From JAWLHA01 sp041690535 (lineage in GTDB: Bacteria; Pseudomonadota; Gammaproteobacteria; Thiohalomonadales; Thiohalomonadaceae), in contig JAWLHA010000051.1 in assembly GCA_041690535.1 (NCBI GenBank), forward strand, positions 1 to 33,227: a stretch of 33,227 nt of DNA. The letters are read 5' to 3'. The notes below the pieces were generated by a model. The model searched no databases. It saw only the letters and a list, made by a program, of their open reading frames with translations, and had not been told where the DNA came from. The translations under genes were made by a program, and so were the position numbers. Within the stretch, counting starts at the first letter, position 1. Each line of letters begins with the position of its first letter. Shown here piece after piece: positions 14,949-23,354 of this stretch.

Positions 14949-14964
14949 TGCACAACCAGTGCCA
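14949..14964 (-). promoter_or_regulatory. Sigma-54-like promoter candidate for cheW
   Basis: On the minus strand TGGCACT-N4-GTGCA (complement of 14964 to 14949) has the invariant GG and GC with exactly 10 bp between them. It differs from TGGCACG-N4-TTGCA at two positions. It lies in the parP-cheW gap, with a predicted transcription start near 14938. Confidence 0.45.
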
Positions 14965-14982
14965 AGAGGAAAAGCCATGCGG

Positions 14983-15660
14983 TCATTCCGGGCCTCCGGC
15001 GGGAGACTGCCCTGCCTCCGCATCCTCCATTCCAGTCGCAAGCATCTGCGCAAAGGCGGGAGGATCGATCAATGCGCACATCTGCTGCACGACGGTCCCT
15101 GCCAGCCAACGCCGCTTGGTCCGGTGGGTTCGCCACCGTACCTGGTCCGGCTGCAGCACAACCACTTGGGCGATCTCGTCGCAGGCGAGCCCCCAGCGCC
15201 CATCGTCGATGAAAACCACCCGGCCGATACGTTCCCGTGGGTCGCCAAGCCCCGCCAGTCGGTCCTCCGGCAAGACCAGGCGTGCCGTGTCGACCACAGG
15301 CACATTGCGCTCCCTGTATGGCGTCAGCCCCAGGTACCAGGGCACATGCCCGGGCATCGGGGTGAGGCGGGTGGCATCCCATGGCAGAACGCCACTGAGT
15401 TCCGCCAGGGGCACGGCCAGGGTCAAACCCGCCACCCGAAAAAGCATCGCCTGGAACCGTTCCCGTCCCCACTCCGGGATCTCGTCCCCCCCCGCAAGAT
15501 GAGCCACCACCACCGGCGCCACGGGAGCGATGGGTTCGGGCACACGCTCACTCTCGACCGCTGGCTCCTCCAGCTCGAGGACCGGCTCCCGCAACAGCGC
15601 CTCGAGATAGACGCTCAGGGCCTGCTTCTGATCGACCAGGATCCGGCTGTTCTCGCTCAC
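14983..15660 (-). CDS. parP: CheW-like array protein ParP
   Basis: This 225-aa protein has a variable proline- and glutamate-rich N-terminal tail (about 1-65) and a C-terminal CheW-like/AIF domain (FQAMLFRVAGLTLAVPL; PWYLGLTPYRERNVPVVDTA). The domain order, length and position between parC and cheW identify ParP. In Vibrio, ParP joins CheA and receptors in polar arrays and contacts ParC. The GTG start overlaps the parC stop by 4 bp (GTGA), indicating coupling. A simple second CheW is less likely because of the tail and the context. Confidence 0.85.
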   Translation of the reverse strand: MSENSRILVDQKQALSVYLEALLREPVLELEEPAVESERVPEPIAPVAPVVVAHLAGGDEIPEWGRERFQAMLFRVAGLTLAVPLAELSGVLPWDATRLTPMPGHVPWYLGLTPYRERNVPVVDTARLVLPEDRLAGLGDPRERIGRVVFIDDGRWGLACDEIAQVVVLQPDQVRWRTHRTKRRWLAGTVVQQMCALIDPPAFAQMLATGMEDAEAGQSPAGGPE

Positions 15661-16442
15661 GGCATGACTCCCGCCGGGGCCGACCGCTGTGGGCCCAGCA
15701 CCCTGTCCAGCAGCGCCGTGTACGCGATCACCCCCCGGGCCGATGGGTTAATGTAGTTGAGGGGTGCCCCCTCCCGGCTCGCTTCGCGGAACTGAGTGTC
15801 GACCGGGATCACCGACTTCCACAACACATCGGGATAGCGGTCCTTCATGCTCTTCAGGCTCTGCAACGAGGCCCGCGTGCGCCGGTCGAACATGGTCGGC
15901 ACGATGAGGTATTGCAGTGGGCGGCGCCGGGCGCGCAGCACCATGTCGAGGGTGCGCATCATCCGCTCGAGCCCTTTGAGGGCCAGAAACTCGGTCTGCA
16001 CCGGGATGAGCAGCTGACTGCTGGCGGCCAGTGCGTTGATCATCAGCACTCCCAGTACCGGGGGGCAGTCGATGAAGACGTGCTCGTATCGGTTGGAAAG
16101 TCGCGCCAAGGCACGCCCAAGCACAAGCCCCATGCCTTCGCGGGACCCCAGCTGCCGGTCGAGGGTTGCCAGAGCCGTGGCCGCCGGGAGCAGGTGCAGG
16201 TGGTCGAAGGCGGTGGCGAGCACCAGGGAAGCCGGATCCGTGGTCGTTGTCTGAAACAGCGTATAGACACTCCGCTCCAGTTCGTCCGGGTCATGGCCAA
16301 AATAGGTGGTCAGGGAACCGTGGGGATCGAGGTCCATCATCAACACTTCGCGCCCTTCGCGGGCCAACAGCCCGGCAAGGGTGACCGCGGTGGTTGTCTT
16401 GCCGACGCCCCCTTTCTGATTGGCGATGGTCCAGACCCTCAC
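15657..16442 (-). CDS. parC: ParA-like ATPase ParC for polar localisation of chemotaxis arrays
   Basis: This 261-aa MinD/ParA-family ATPase has the deviant Walker A motif KGGVGKTT at 10-17, MMDLDPHGS for Walker A', and FIDCPP for Walker B. In Vibrio, ParC recruits chemosensory arrays to the old cell pole and ensures their inheritance; in Pseudomonas the same gene sits between motD and the CheW-like gene, as here. The GTG start overlaps motD by 4 bp and the stop overlaps parP by 4 bp. It should not be confused with topoisomerase IV subunit ParC, or with plasmid ParA; no parB lies nearby. Confidence 0.9.
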   Translation of the reverse strand: MRVWTIANQKGGVGKTTTAVTLAGLLAREGREVLMMDLDPHGSLTTYFGHDPDELERSVYTLFQTTTTDPASLVLATAFDHLHLLPAATALATLDRQLGSREGMGLVLGRALARLSNRYEHVFIDCPPVLGVLMINALAASSQLLIPVQTEFLALKGLERMMRTLDMVLRARRRPLQYLIVPTMFDRRTRASLQSLKSMKDRYPDVLWKSVIPVDTQFREASREGAPLNYINPSARGVIAYTALLDRVLGPQRSAPAGVMP

Positions 16443-17269
16443 GACCCACCCTCCATTGCCATGGCGCCGGCGCTTGCCTGAGCGTTCCGCCCGATGTCCA
16501 GGGCGCGCCGCGCCTTGTCATCGGCCAGGATCACCAACACCACGCGCCGATTCCTGCGCCGCCCCTCGGCCGTGACATTGTCGGCCACGGGCCGGTACTC
16601 GCCATAGCCGATTGCCGCCATTCGCTCCGGCTGCACGCCCTCCCGCATGAACAGGTGCACCACGCTGGCCGACCGGGCCGCCGAGAGTTCCCAGTTGGAT
16701 GGGAAGACTGGCGTATTGATGGGTAGATTATCCGTGAACCCCTCCACCTGGATGAAGTTGGGATAGCGTTTGAGGATGCCTGCCACCTCCCGCAACACCG
16801 GCAGCGCCTCATCCTCGAGCGCTGCGACCCCGCTGGGGAACAGAATGCTGGTGTTGATCTCGATTTCGACCCACAGGTCTTCTCGATTGACGCTGATCAG
16901 CTCCTTGTCGATGAGGGGCTGGAGGGCGTGCTCGAAATCGTCGGCGATCTGCCCCAGCTGGTTGTCGCGGGCAGTGCGATTCAGCAGCTCGATGGCCGAC
17001 GGCTCGCCCTGAGCGGCGCGCTCCTTCTCGGTCACAGTCGGTTCACTGGCCACCCCTTCCCTACCGATCTGCACCGGCTGGAGGGACTTGGGCGGGGTGT
17101 GAAAGGCGGCGGTCAGCGTGTCGGACAGCACCCGGTATTTGCCCTCATTGATGGAGGAGATGGCGTACATGACCACAAAGAAAGCGAACAGCAGGGTGAT
17201 GAAGTCGGCGTAGGAGATCAGCCAGCGCTCGAGGTTTTCATGCTCCTGATGACGACGCTTACGCGGCAT
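16439..17269 (-). CDS. motD: Flagellar stator protein MotD (MotB family)
   Basis: The 276-aa peptidoglycan-anchored half of a proton- or sodium-driven stator. A short basic cytoplasmic tail precedes a single membrane helix with the ion-binding aspartate D22 (LISYADFITLLFAFF). A linker and a C-terminal OmpA-like domain follow (VEGFTDNLPINTPVFPSNWELSAARS), which binds peptidoglycan. Coupling to parC by overlap, and motC 9 bp upstream, identify the MotCD pair known from Pseudomonas rather than MotAB. Which ion drives it cannot be read here. Confidence 0.92.
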   Translation of the reverse strand: MPRKRRHQEHENLERWLISYADFITLLFAFFVVMYAISSINEGKYRVLSDTLTAAFHTPPKSLQPVQIGREGVASEPTVTEKERAAQGEPSAIELLNRTARDNQLGQIADDFEHALQPLIDKELISVNREDLWVEIEINTSILFPSGVAALEDEALPVLREVAGILKRYPNFIQVEGFTDNLPINTPVFPSNWELSAARSASVVHLFMREGVQPERMAAIGYGEYRPVADNVTAEGRRRNRRVVLVILADDKARRALDIGRNAQASAGAMAMEGGS

Positions 17270-17278
17270 AGCCCGTTC

Positions 17279-18019
17279 CTAGTGGATGAAGCCCTGCAGC
17301 TTGGTTTCGATGTTGCGCGGATTCTCACCCTCGGCGATGGCGACGATCCCCTCCACAATCATGTAACGGAACTGGCTCTGGGCCATGATGATGCTCTTGA
17401 GTTTGTTGGCCATGGGCAGCAACAGCAGATTGGCCGAGCCCACACCGTAGATGGTGGCCACGAAGGCGACCGCGATCCCATGCCCCAGCTTGCTGGGATC
17501 GGAAAGGTTGCCCATCACCTGGATCAGCCCCATTACCGCCCCGATGATGCCTATGGTAGGGGCGTAGCCGCCCATGCTCTCGAACACCTTGGCGGCGTGG
17601 AGTTCGCTCTGCTCTTTGGTGTCGATCTCCACCTCCATGATGTTGCGCATCACCTCGGGCTCGCTGCCGTCGACCAGCAACTGCAGCCCCTTCTGGGCGA
17701 ACGGGTCGGTCTCGGTTTCGGAGATGGATTCCAGTCCGAGCAACCCCTCCTTGCGGGCAATGTTGCTCCAACTGACAATCTTCTCAATCACGGCCTCCTG
17801 GTCGATGCGCGGGGGAAGGAAGATCCAGCGGAACATGACCATGGCGCGGACGAAGGTCGGCATGGGCGATTGGAGCATGACCGCCCCCACGGTGCCGCCG
17901 ATGACAATCATCGCCGCCGGCCCGTTGACAAGCGAGCCGATGTGCCCCCCCTCGAGATACTGCCCGGCAAGGATCGCACCAAGACCGAGGAACAGACCGA
18001 GCAGGCTCAAGATGTCCAT
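17279..18019 (-). CDS. motC: Flagellar stator protein MotC (MotA family)
   Basis: This 246-aa inner-membrane protein has four membrane segments: two N-terminal (LGLFLGLGAILAGQYLEGG; AAMIVIGGTVGAVML) and two after a large cytoplasmic loop (YAPTIGIIGAVMGLIQVMG; VAFVATIYGVGSANLLLLP). The loop carries charged residues that contact FliG in MotA. It forms the stator channel with MotD. It lies 3 bp after cheB and 9 bp before motD, within the chemotaxis operon. Confidence 0.93.
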   Translation of the reverse strand: MDILSLLGLFLGLGAILAGQYLEGGHIGSLVNGPAAMIVIGGTVGAVMLQSPMPTFVRAMVMFRWIFLPPRIDQEAVIEKIVSWSNIARKEGLLGLESISETETDPFAQKGLQLLVDGSEPEVMRNIMEVEIDTKEQSELHAAKVFESMGGYAPTIGIIGAVMGLIQVMGNLSDPSKLGHGIAVAFVATIYGVGSANLLLLPMANKLKSIIMAQSQFRYMIVEGIVAIAEGENPRNIETKLQGFIH

Positions 18020-18022
18020 GAG

Positions 18023-19123
18023 CTACACCCGCTGGGCCAGGGCTGGCCCCACATCCTCCAGCGGCAGGATCTGGTCGGCGAGCCCCGCCTCCACCACCGC
18101 CGCCGGCATGCCGTAGACCACGCAACTGCTTTCGTTCTGGGCCCACACGGTCGAACCACCCTGTTTGAGCAGCCGTGCCCCTTCACGGCCGTCGGCGCCC
18201 ATGCCCGTGAGGACGACCGCCAGGGTCTGACCGGGGAACACTCCGGCGACCGAGCTGAAGGTCACATCCACCGAGGGCTTGTAGTTCTGCCCCGGTTCAC
18301 TCTCGGCAATCCTCAACAGCGTGCGGCCGGCACGCTGTTCCAGGGTCATCTGCTTGCCGCCGGGTGCAAGAAATGCGGTGCCCCCCTTCAGTTCATCACC
18401 GTCCCTTGCCTCTTTGACCTCGATGGCGCACTGCTGATTGAGGCGCTGGGCAAACGCTGGAGTGAAGCTGCCCGGCATGTGCTGGATGAGCAGCAGCGGC
18501 AGGGGAAACCCCGCCGGCAGCTTGGTCAAGACCTTCTGCAGCGCAACCGGGCCGCCCGTGGAGGTACCGATGGCAACCACCCGGTAACCGCCCCGCCGAG
18601 GGACTGGCGCAGGCGCAGCGGCACTGCGCAGGATAGGAGGACGCGATGGGGCCACGGCAGCGGCCCGTGCTGCGGTGCGGGCCGTCGCGGCCGTCGCCAG
18701 CGGGGCGCGGCGCAGCTGCGCATGTCCCCGCGTAGCCATGGCATAGACCCTGTCGCACAACGTGCGGTTCGCCTCCTGCCGATCGCGGGAGATGTCCTCG
18801 AAACGCTTTGGCAGGTAGTCCACCGCCCCCGCATCCAGTGCGTCGAGGGTGGCCTGGGCTCCGTCGGTGGTCAGGGATGAGAACATCAGGATGGGGATCG
18901 GCTTGAGTGCCATGATTCGACGCGTGGCAGCGATACCGTCCATCACGGGCATTTCGATATCCATGGTGATCACGTCGGGGCTGAGCTGCGTGGCCATCTG
19001 CACCGCCTGCGCACCATCCGCGGCGGTCCCCACCACCTCGAGGCGCGGATCGGCATTGAGCATTTCAGTAACGCGGCGCCGAAAAAAACCGGAGTCGTCG
19101 ACCACCAGAACCCGTATGGGCAT
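18023..19123 (-). CDS. cheB: Chemotaxis response regulator / protein-glutamate methylesterase CheB
   Basis: CheB removes methyl groups from receptor glutamates (and deamidates glutamines), resetting sensitivity after phosphorylation by CheA. The receiver domain is residues 1-120, with acidic pocket D9-D10 and phospho-acceptor D55 (ITMDIEMPVMDG). A proline/alanine-rich linker spans 140-178. The methylesterase domain follows, with the catalytic triad S188 (GTSTGG), H215 (QHMPGSF) and D311 (GMGADGREG). The 366-aa length fits. The SD AGGGAGAT lies shortly upstream. The partner methyltransferase cheR is not in this window. Confidence 0.96.
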   Translation of the reverse strand: MPIRVLVVDDSGFFRRRVTEMLNADPRLEVVGTAADGAQAVQMATQLSPDVITMDIEMPVMDGIAATRRIMALKPIPILMFSSLTTDGAQATLDALDAGAVDYLPKRFEDISRDRQEANRTLCDRVYAMATRGHAQLRRAPLATAATARTAARAAAVAPSRPPILRSAAAPAPVPRRGGYRVVAIGTSTGGPVALQKVLTKLPAGFPLPLLLIQHMPGSFTPAFAQRLNQQCAIEVKEARDGDELKGGTAFLAPGGKQMTLEQRAGRTLLRIAESEPGQNYKPSVDVTFSSVAGVFPGQTLAVVLTGMGADGREGARLLKQGGSTVWAQNESSCVVYGMPAAVVEAGLADQILPLEDVGPALAQRV

Positions 19124-19196
19124 TCAAAATCTCCCTAATGGAAAATCGCTTGTCGGGAACTGTATTCTCGCCGCAGCAGTTGTCCTCTGCAATGCG

Positions 19197-21332
19197 TTAG
19201 GCGTACGCCTTCATCAGACTGGGGACATCCAGGATCAGGGCGATCTTGCCATCGCTGGTGATGGTGGCGCCGGCCATTCCCAGCGTCCCGTGGAGCAGAG
19301 CCCCAAGGGGTTTGATGACCACCTCTTCCTGACCGATGAGCGAATCCACGATGAATCCGACCTGCTGAGTGCCCACCGTGACGATCACCACGTGACCCGC
19401 CTTGGGCAGCTCGATACTCCTGGCCCCCTTGACCAGCCAACGGGTCAGATAGTGAAGCGGCAGCGCCTTCTCCCGCACCATAACCACCCGCTGCCCATCC
19501 ACCACATTGGTTCGGGCGAGATCCAGGTGGAAGATCTCCTTGACGTTCACCAGCGGCAGGGCGAAGGTCTGGCCGCGCAGCTTCACCATGAGGGTCGGCA
19601 TGATGGCCAGGGTCAGGGGCACTTTGATGGACAGACGGGTCCCTTTTCCCAGCACCGAGTCGATGGAGACCGTACCGTTCAGCTGCGCGATGCGTGTCTT
19701 CACCACATCCATGCCGACACCCCGCCCCGAGATATCGGAGATCTGCTCCTTGGTGGAGAACCCGGGGGCGAAGATCAGCATGAAACACTCCTGATCACTG
19801 AGCCGCGAGGCCGCCTCCTCATCCATGAGCCCCTTGTCCACCGCGACCGTGCGCAGCTTCTCCGGATCCATGCCGGCGCCGTCATCCTCGATGGTGAGGA
19901 GGATATGATCCCCCTCCTGCTCGGCAGCGAGCCGCACCGTCCCGCTGCGCGACTTGCCTGCCGTCTCCCGCGCCTGGGGCGACTCCACACCGTGGTCGAC
20001 GGCATTGCGCACCAGATGAACCAAAGGATCGGCAAGAGCCTCCACCAGGTTCTTGTCCAGATCGGTCTCTTCCCCCTGCATCTCCAGATTCACCTCCTTC
20101 TGGAGGCTACGGGCAAGGTCGCGCACCACTCTCGGGAAGCGCCCGAAGACCTTCTTGATGGGCTGCATGCGGGTCTTCATCACCGCCATCTGCAGGTCGC
20201 CGGTCACCACGTCCAGATTGGCGACAGCCTTGATCACCTCCTCGCGATTGTTGGTGGCGCCATCCACATTGGCGAGGCTGGAGAGACGGTTGCGCACCAA
20301 CACCAACTCCCCGACCATGTTCATGATGTCGTCCAGGCGCTTGGTATCCACCCGCACCGTCGGCTCCGCCTGGGGAGCGTGGGCTTCGGACTTCTTGGTC
20401 GACTCCGTCACCGCCGCGGGTTTGGCCGGCTCCGACGTGGGCTCCGGGCTGGGCGCGGGGACGGGCTTGGCCTGCGCGGGCGAAGGCTGAGCCCCCTCGC
20501 TGGGCCGAGCCGGCCGGGCGACCTTCTCCGGGTTGAACTTCCCCTTGCCGTGGAGCTCGTCCAGAAGGGCTTCGAACTCCGCCTCGGTAATGTCGTCGCT
20601 GCCTGCCCCCGCCGCAGGTTCGGGGGGCCGCGGAGCGGCAGCGTTCGGCGCGGGCGAAGCTTCGGCCGTGCCGAACTTCCCCTTGCCGTGCAACTCATCG
20701 AGCAGCGCCTCGAACTCCTCGTCCGTGATCTCATCGTCCGCCAGGGGTGCCCCGGTGGTCGGCGCCTCTGCGCCCCCCGGCGTTTCCATGGCGTCCAGCA
20801 ACGCCTCGAACTCCTCGTCGGTGATGTCCGCAGGCTCCGTCCCCTCAGGCAGAGTGGGTGCGGGGGCCCCAGGGGCGGCCGTGGCCTCCGCGGGGGCCTC
20901 CAGGGTCTGCACAATCGCTTCGGCTTCCGCGGGAACTGCGCTGTCCGGCCGGTTCATGGCCTCAAGGCGCTGCAGGAGCTCCTGCTCGGCCGCAGGCGGC
21001 TCCTCGCCCGCGCGGAGCGAGTCGAACTGGACGTTGAGCACATCCAGAACCTGCAGCATGGCATCCATCAAGTCGGGGCTGACCTGCTTTTCGCCGTTCC
21101 GCAGGAGGTTGAAGATGTCTTCGGCGCGGTGGCAGACATCGACGAGGGCCGTCAGATTGAGAAAACCCGCACCCCCCTTGATGGTGTGAAAGCCACGGAA
21201 TACCGCGTTGAGCAGCTCGCTGTCGGATGGCCGTTGCTCCAGCTGAACAAGCTGCTCGTTGAGCTGTTCAAGGATCTCACTGGCCTCAACCAGAAAGTCT
21301 TGCAGGATCTCGTCTTCTGCATCCAACGCCAT
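19197..21332 (-). CDS. cheA: Chemotaxis histidine kinase CheA
   Basis: The 711-aa central kinase autophosphorylates and passes phosphate to CheY and CheB. Domains in order: HPt with phospho-acceptor H49 (HTIKGGAGF); a long alanine/proline-rich linker (about 110-325) in place of a clear P2 domain; dimerisation helices; HATPase with N-box VRNAVDHG (441-448), G1 DDGAGMD (483-489), F-box FAPGFSTKE and G2 GRGVGMD; and a C-terminal CheW-like regulatory domain. The linker carries three copies of ITDEEFEALLD-type sequence (170-181, 202-220, 248-266), the last two extended by ELHGKGKF. In Vibrio this linker (LID region) docks the ParC/ParP polar system. The start is 10 bp after the cheZ stop. Confidence 0.97.
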   Translation of the reverse strand: MALDAEDEILQDFLVEASEILEQLNEQLVQLEQRPSDSELLNAVFRGFHTIKGGAGFLNLTALVDVCHRAEDIFNLLRNGEKQVSPDLMDAMLQVLDVLNVQFDSLRAGEEPPAAEQELLQRLEAMNRPDSAVPAEAEAIVQTLEAPAEATAAPGAPAPTLPEGTEPADITDEEFEALLDAMETPGGAEAPTTGAPLADDEITDEEFEALLDELHGKGKFGTAEASPAPNAAAPRPPEPAAGAGSDDITEAEFEALLDELHGKGKFNPEKVARPARPSEGAQPSPAQAKPVPAPSPEPTSEPAKPAAVTESTKKSEAHAPQAEPTVRVDTKRLDDIMNMVGELVLVRNRLSSLANVDGATNNREEVIKAVANLDVVTGDLQMAVMKTRMQPIKKVFGRFPRVVRDLARSLQKEVNLEMQGEETDLDKNLVEALADPLVHLVRNAVDHGVESPQARETAGKSRSGTVRLAAEQEGDHILLTIEDDGAGMDPEKLRTVAVDKGLMDEEAASRLSDQECFMLIFAPGFSTKEQISDISGRGVGMDVVKTRIAQLNGTVSIDSVLGKGTRLSIKVPLTLAIMPTLMVKLRGQTFALPLVNVKEIFHLDLARTNVVDGQRVVMVREKALPLHYLTRWLVKGARSIELPKAGHVVIVTVGTQQVGFIVDSLIGQEEVVIKPLGALLHGTLGMAGATITSDGKIALILDVPSLMKAYA
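20535..20825 (-). repeat. Three-copy short-motif repeat in the CheA linker
   Basis: Within cheA, residues 170-181, 202-220 and 248-266 repeat an I-T-x-x-EFEALLD core. Copies 2 and 3 share a further ELHGKGKF. The intervening sequences differ in length and composition, so the motif itself is conserved. Confidence 0.8.
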
Positions 21333-21342
21333 CGGTCAATCC

Positions 21343-22098
21343 TCAGAAACCCAGACTCGACAACAAATCGTCCACCTCATCCTGCCCCGAGACTGTCCCG
21401 GTATCCACGCCGGGAACCGGCGGACCGCTCGCCTCGATGCCCGAAGGAGCGCTCTCCGGCTTTTCGCTTTTCTCCTTGGGCAAGAGGTTCTGTCCCGAGA
21501 TACGAATGAGTTCGACGAGGTTCTCCTCCACATCGTCCACCAGGTTGATCACCCGCCGGATGATCTGCCCGGTGAGGTCCTGGAAATCCTGCGCCATGAG
21601 CACTTCCTGCAGATTGCCCCTCAGCTTGGGGATATCCTCGGATACCCGCCCAAAGTAGGCCTCCAGACGCGGCACCAGGATCCGAAACTCATCGGCCGTC
21701 AGCTCGCGCCGGGTGAACCGCTCCCACTGTCCTTTCAGCTCGAGCGTATCGGCCTCCATTTCATCGCACAGCGGCATGGACTCCTCCACCGCAGTGAGAG
21801 TGCGATCCGCCGACTGTGCAGTCATCGTAATGACATACTTGAGCCGTTCGCGGGCGTCCGGAAAATCGGTTTCGGTAAGCGCGGCGGCAATGCGCGAGTC
21901 GAACCGGAAAGCGTTGAGGGCCTCGTGGAACTCCCGGGTCAGGCGGCCGAGTTCCTGGAAAAGGCTGTTCTCCCTCAGCTTGGTGAGCTCGTCGAGCAGC
22001 TTGCCCGCCTCTTCCTCGTTGCCACTCTCAATCTGCCTCAGCAGTTCACGGGCGCGCCCAAGGTAGTCGTCCGTCAAGACTTTTGATTCTGTGGTCAT
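21343..22098 (-). CDS. cheZ: Chemotaxis phosphatase CheZ
   Basis: CheZ dephosphorylates CheY-P, ending the motor signal. The 251-aa product is mostly helical, with the active-site signature AQDFQDLTGQ at 169-178, a proline/serine-rich linker (about 208-235) and the C-terminal CheY-docking helix EVDDLLSSLGF. It follows cheY by 25 bp and precedes cheA by 10 bp on the same strand. CheZ is typical of beta- and gammaproteobacteria, which supports the taxonomic reading. Confidence 0.96.
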   Translation of the reverse strand: MTTESKVLTDDYLGRARELLRQIESGNEEEAGKLLDELTKLRENSLFQELGRLTREFHEALNAFRFDSRIAAALTETDFPDARERLKYVITMTAQSADRTLTAVEESMPLCDEMEADTLELKGQWERFTRRELTADEFRILVPRLEAYFGRVSEDIPKLRGNLQEVLMAQDFQDLTGQIIRRVINLVDDVEENLVELIRISGQNLLPKEKSEKPESAPSGIEASGPPVPGVDTGTVSGQDEVDDLLSSLGF

Positions 22099-22123
22099 CG
22101 AATGCCCCTCTGGCCCTGGGCGG

Positions 22124-22516
22124 CTACTGGGCCGCCTCGATACGCTCGAATATCTTGTCGATCTTCTCTTTGAGCGTCTGTGCGGTGAAGGGCTTGACGA
22201 TGTAGCCGTTGACCCCCGCCTTGGCGGCCTCGATGATCTGCTCCTTCTTCTGCTCCGCGGTCACCATCAGAACAGGCAGCCGCGCAAGCTTGGGATCGGC
22301 CCGAACCGCTTTCAGCAGGTCGATGCCGGTCATTCCCGGCATGTTCCAGTCGGTGACCAGCAACTGGAATCCCCCGGCCTGCAGCATCGGCAGGGCGCTG
22401 GTGCCATCATCCGCCTCTGCGGTATTGTTGAATCCAAGCTCGCGCAAGAGATTCTTAATGATGCGCCTCATTGTGGAAAAATCATCCACAATCAGGATCT
22501 TGATGTTCTTATCCAA
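22124..22516 (-). CDS. cheY: Chemotaxis response regulator CheY
   Basis: This 130-aa single receiver domain, when phosphorylated, binds FliM to change motor rotation. Key residues: D11 and D12 (VDDFSTMRR), phospho-acceptor D56 (TDWNMPGM), T86 (VTAE) and K108 (VKPF). The start is a TTG at 22516 (encoding MDKNIKILIVDD), supported by a strong GGGAGG 5 nt upstream and by the family N-terminus; no in-frame ATG lies nearby. A 104-bp gap separates it from fliA, the largest in the first part of the block. I found no sigma-54 or sigma-28 motif in that gap. Confidence 0.96.
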   Translation of the reverse strand: MDKNIKILIVDDFSTMRRIIKNLLRELGFNNTAEADDGTSALPMLQAGGFQLLVTDWNMPGMTGIDLLKAVRADPKLARLPVLMVTAEQKKEQIIEAAKAGVNGYIVKPFTAQTLKEKIDKIFERIEAAQ

Positions 22517-22620
22517 GCTGACCTCCCGTACCTACTGGAATACCTTCACACGCCATGACCTCGCCACCCCGGCGGAGAGAGGTTCGAAGCGGACCGGTCA
22601 CTGTGGCGGGCGGCCACATC

Positions 22621-23352
22621 TTAACATGTGATGTCCTTCGCCCCAGCTTCGAAACGCGCGCGCAGGCGCAGCAACGCCTGCCCGTGGATTTGGCAAATCC
22701 TCGATTCGGTGACCCCAAGCACCTGACCGATCTCTTTCAGGTTCAGCTCCTGGTCGTAGTAGAGCGCCATGACCACACGCTCCCGTTCCGGCAGCCCGGC
22801 GATTGCCTCGCTGAGAAGACGGTGCAGATCCTGTTTCTGGAGGCTCTCCACGATGCCGGGCTCATCGCCCGCCAACCGCTCCAGAATCGACGATTCATCC
22901 TGCCCCACATCATCGAAACTGAGCAGGCGGTGACCGCTCACCTCGCGCAGCAACCGATGATACTCCTCCTGCGATACGCCCATCTCCCGGGCAACCTCCC
23001 AATCGTGGGCATCCCGCCCTTCCCGCCCTTCGACCTGCTGCACCGCGTCCGCCATGAGGCGCGCCTTTCGGTGCACGGAGCGGGGGAACCAGTCATTGCG
23101 GCGCACCTCGTCCAGCATCGCCCCGCGGATGCGGATCCCCGCGTAGGTCTCGAAACTGGCGCCCTGACTTTCGTCGAAGTTCCTCACCGCCTCCAGCAGG
23201 CCAATCATGCCCGCCTGCAACAAGTCATCCAGCTGAATGGAGTCGGGCAGCCGGGCCATCAAGTGGTGGGCGATGCGCTTGACCAGGGGCGCATGCTGCA
23301 ACAGCCGCTCATCGGCGGAGGGCATCCCCTGCGCGGCATAAGCGGCGGCCAT
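22621..23352 (-). CDS. fliA: Flagellar sigma factor FliA (sigma-28)
   Basis: The sigma factor directs late flagellar and chemotaxis genes. The 243-aa product contains region 2 (LDDLLQAGMIGLLEAV; ASFETYAGIRIRGAMLDEVR), region 3 (AREMGVSQEEYHRLL) and region 4 (LPERERVVMALYY; LKEIGQVLGVTESRICQIH). The ATG at 23352 directly follows the fleN stop; an internal ATG at 23325 is possible, and the frame runs further upstream inside fleN. It stands after fleN as in Pseudomonas. Its anti-sigma partner flgM is not in this window. A sigma-28-like -10 lies about 100 bp upstream inside fleN. Confidence 0.96.
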   Translation of the reverse strand: MAAAYAAQGMPSADERLLQHAPLVKRIAHHLMARLPDSIQLDDLLQAGMIGLLEAVRNFDESQGASFETYAGIRIRGAMLDEVRRNDWFPRSVHRKARLMADAVQQVEGREGRDAHDWEVAREMGVSQEEYHRLLREVSGHRLLSFDDVGQDESSILERLAGDEPGIVESLQKQDLHRLLSEAIAGLPERERVVMALYYDQELNLKEIGQVLGVTESRICQIHGQALLRLRARFEAGAKDITC

Positions 23353-23354
23353 GT

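Noticed and set aside
19124..19196. Sigma-28-like CCCGACAA upstream of cheB
   Set aside because: Only 6 of 8 positions match and no -35 TAAA-like box is at the right distance.
20535..20825. Repeat cluster in cheA as a possible CRISPR array
   Set aside because: The repeats are in-frame protein motifs with irregular spacing and coding variation, not identical direct repeats.
18849..21509. 886-residue open frame on the plus strand opposite cheA and cheB
   Set aside because: It is antisense to two unmistakable genes. The high third-position GC of the real genes removes stops from the opposite strand. Its translation is histidine/arginine/leucine-rich low-complexity sequence with no domain.
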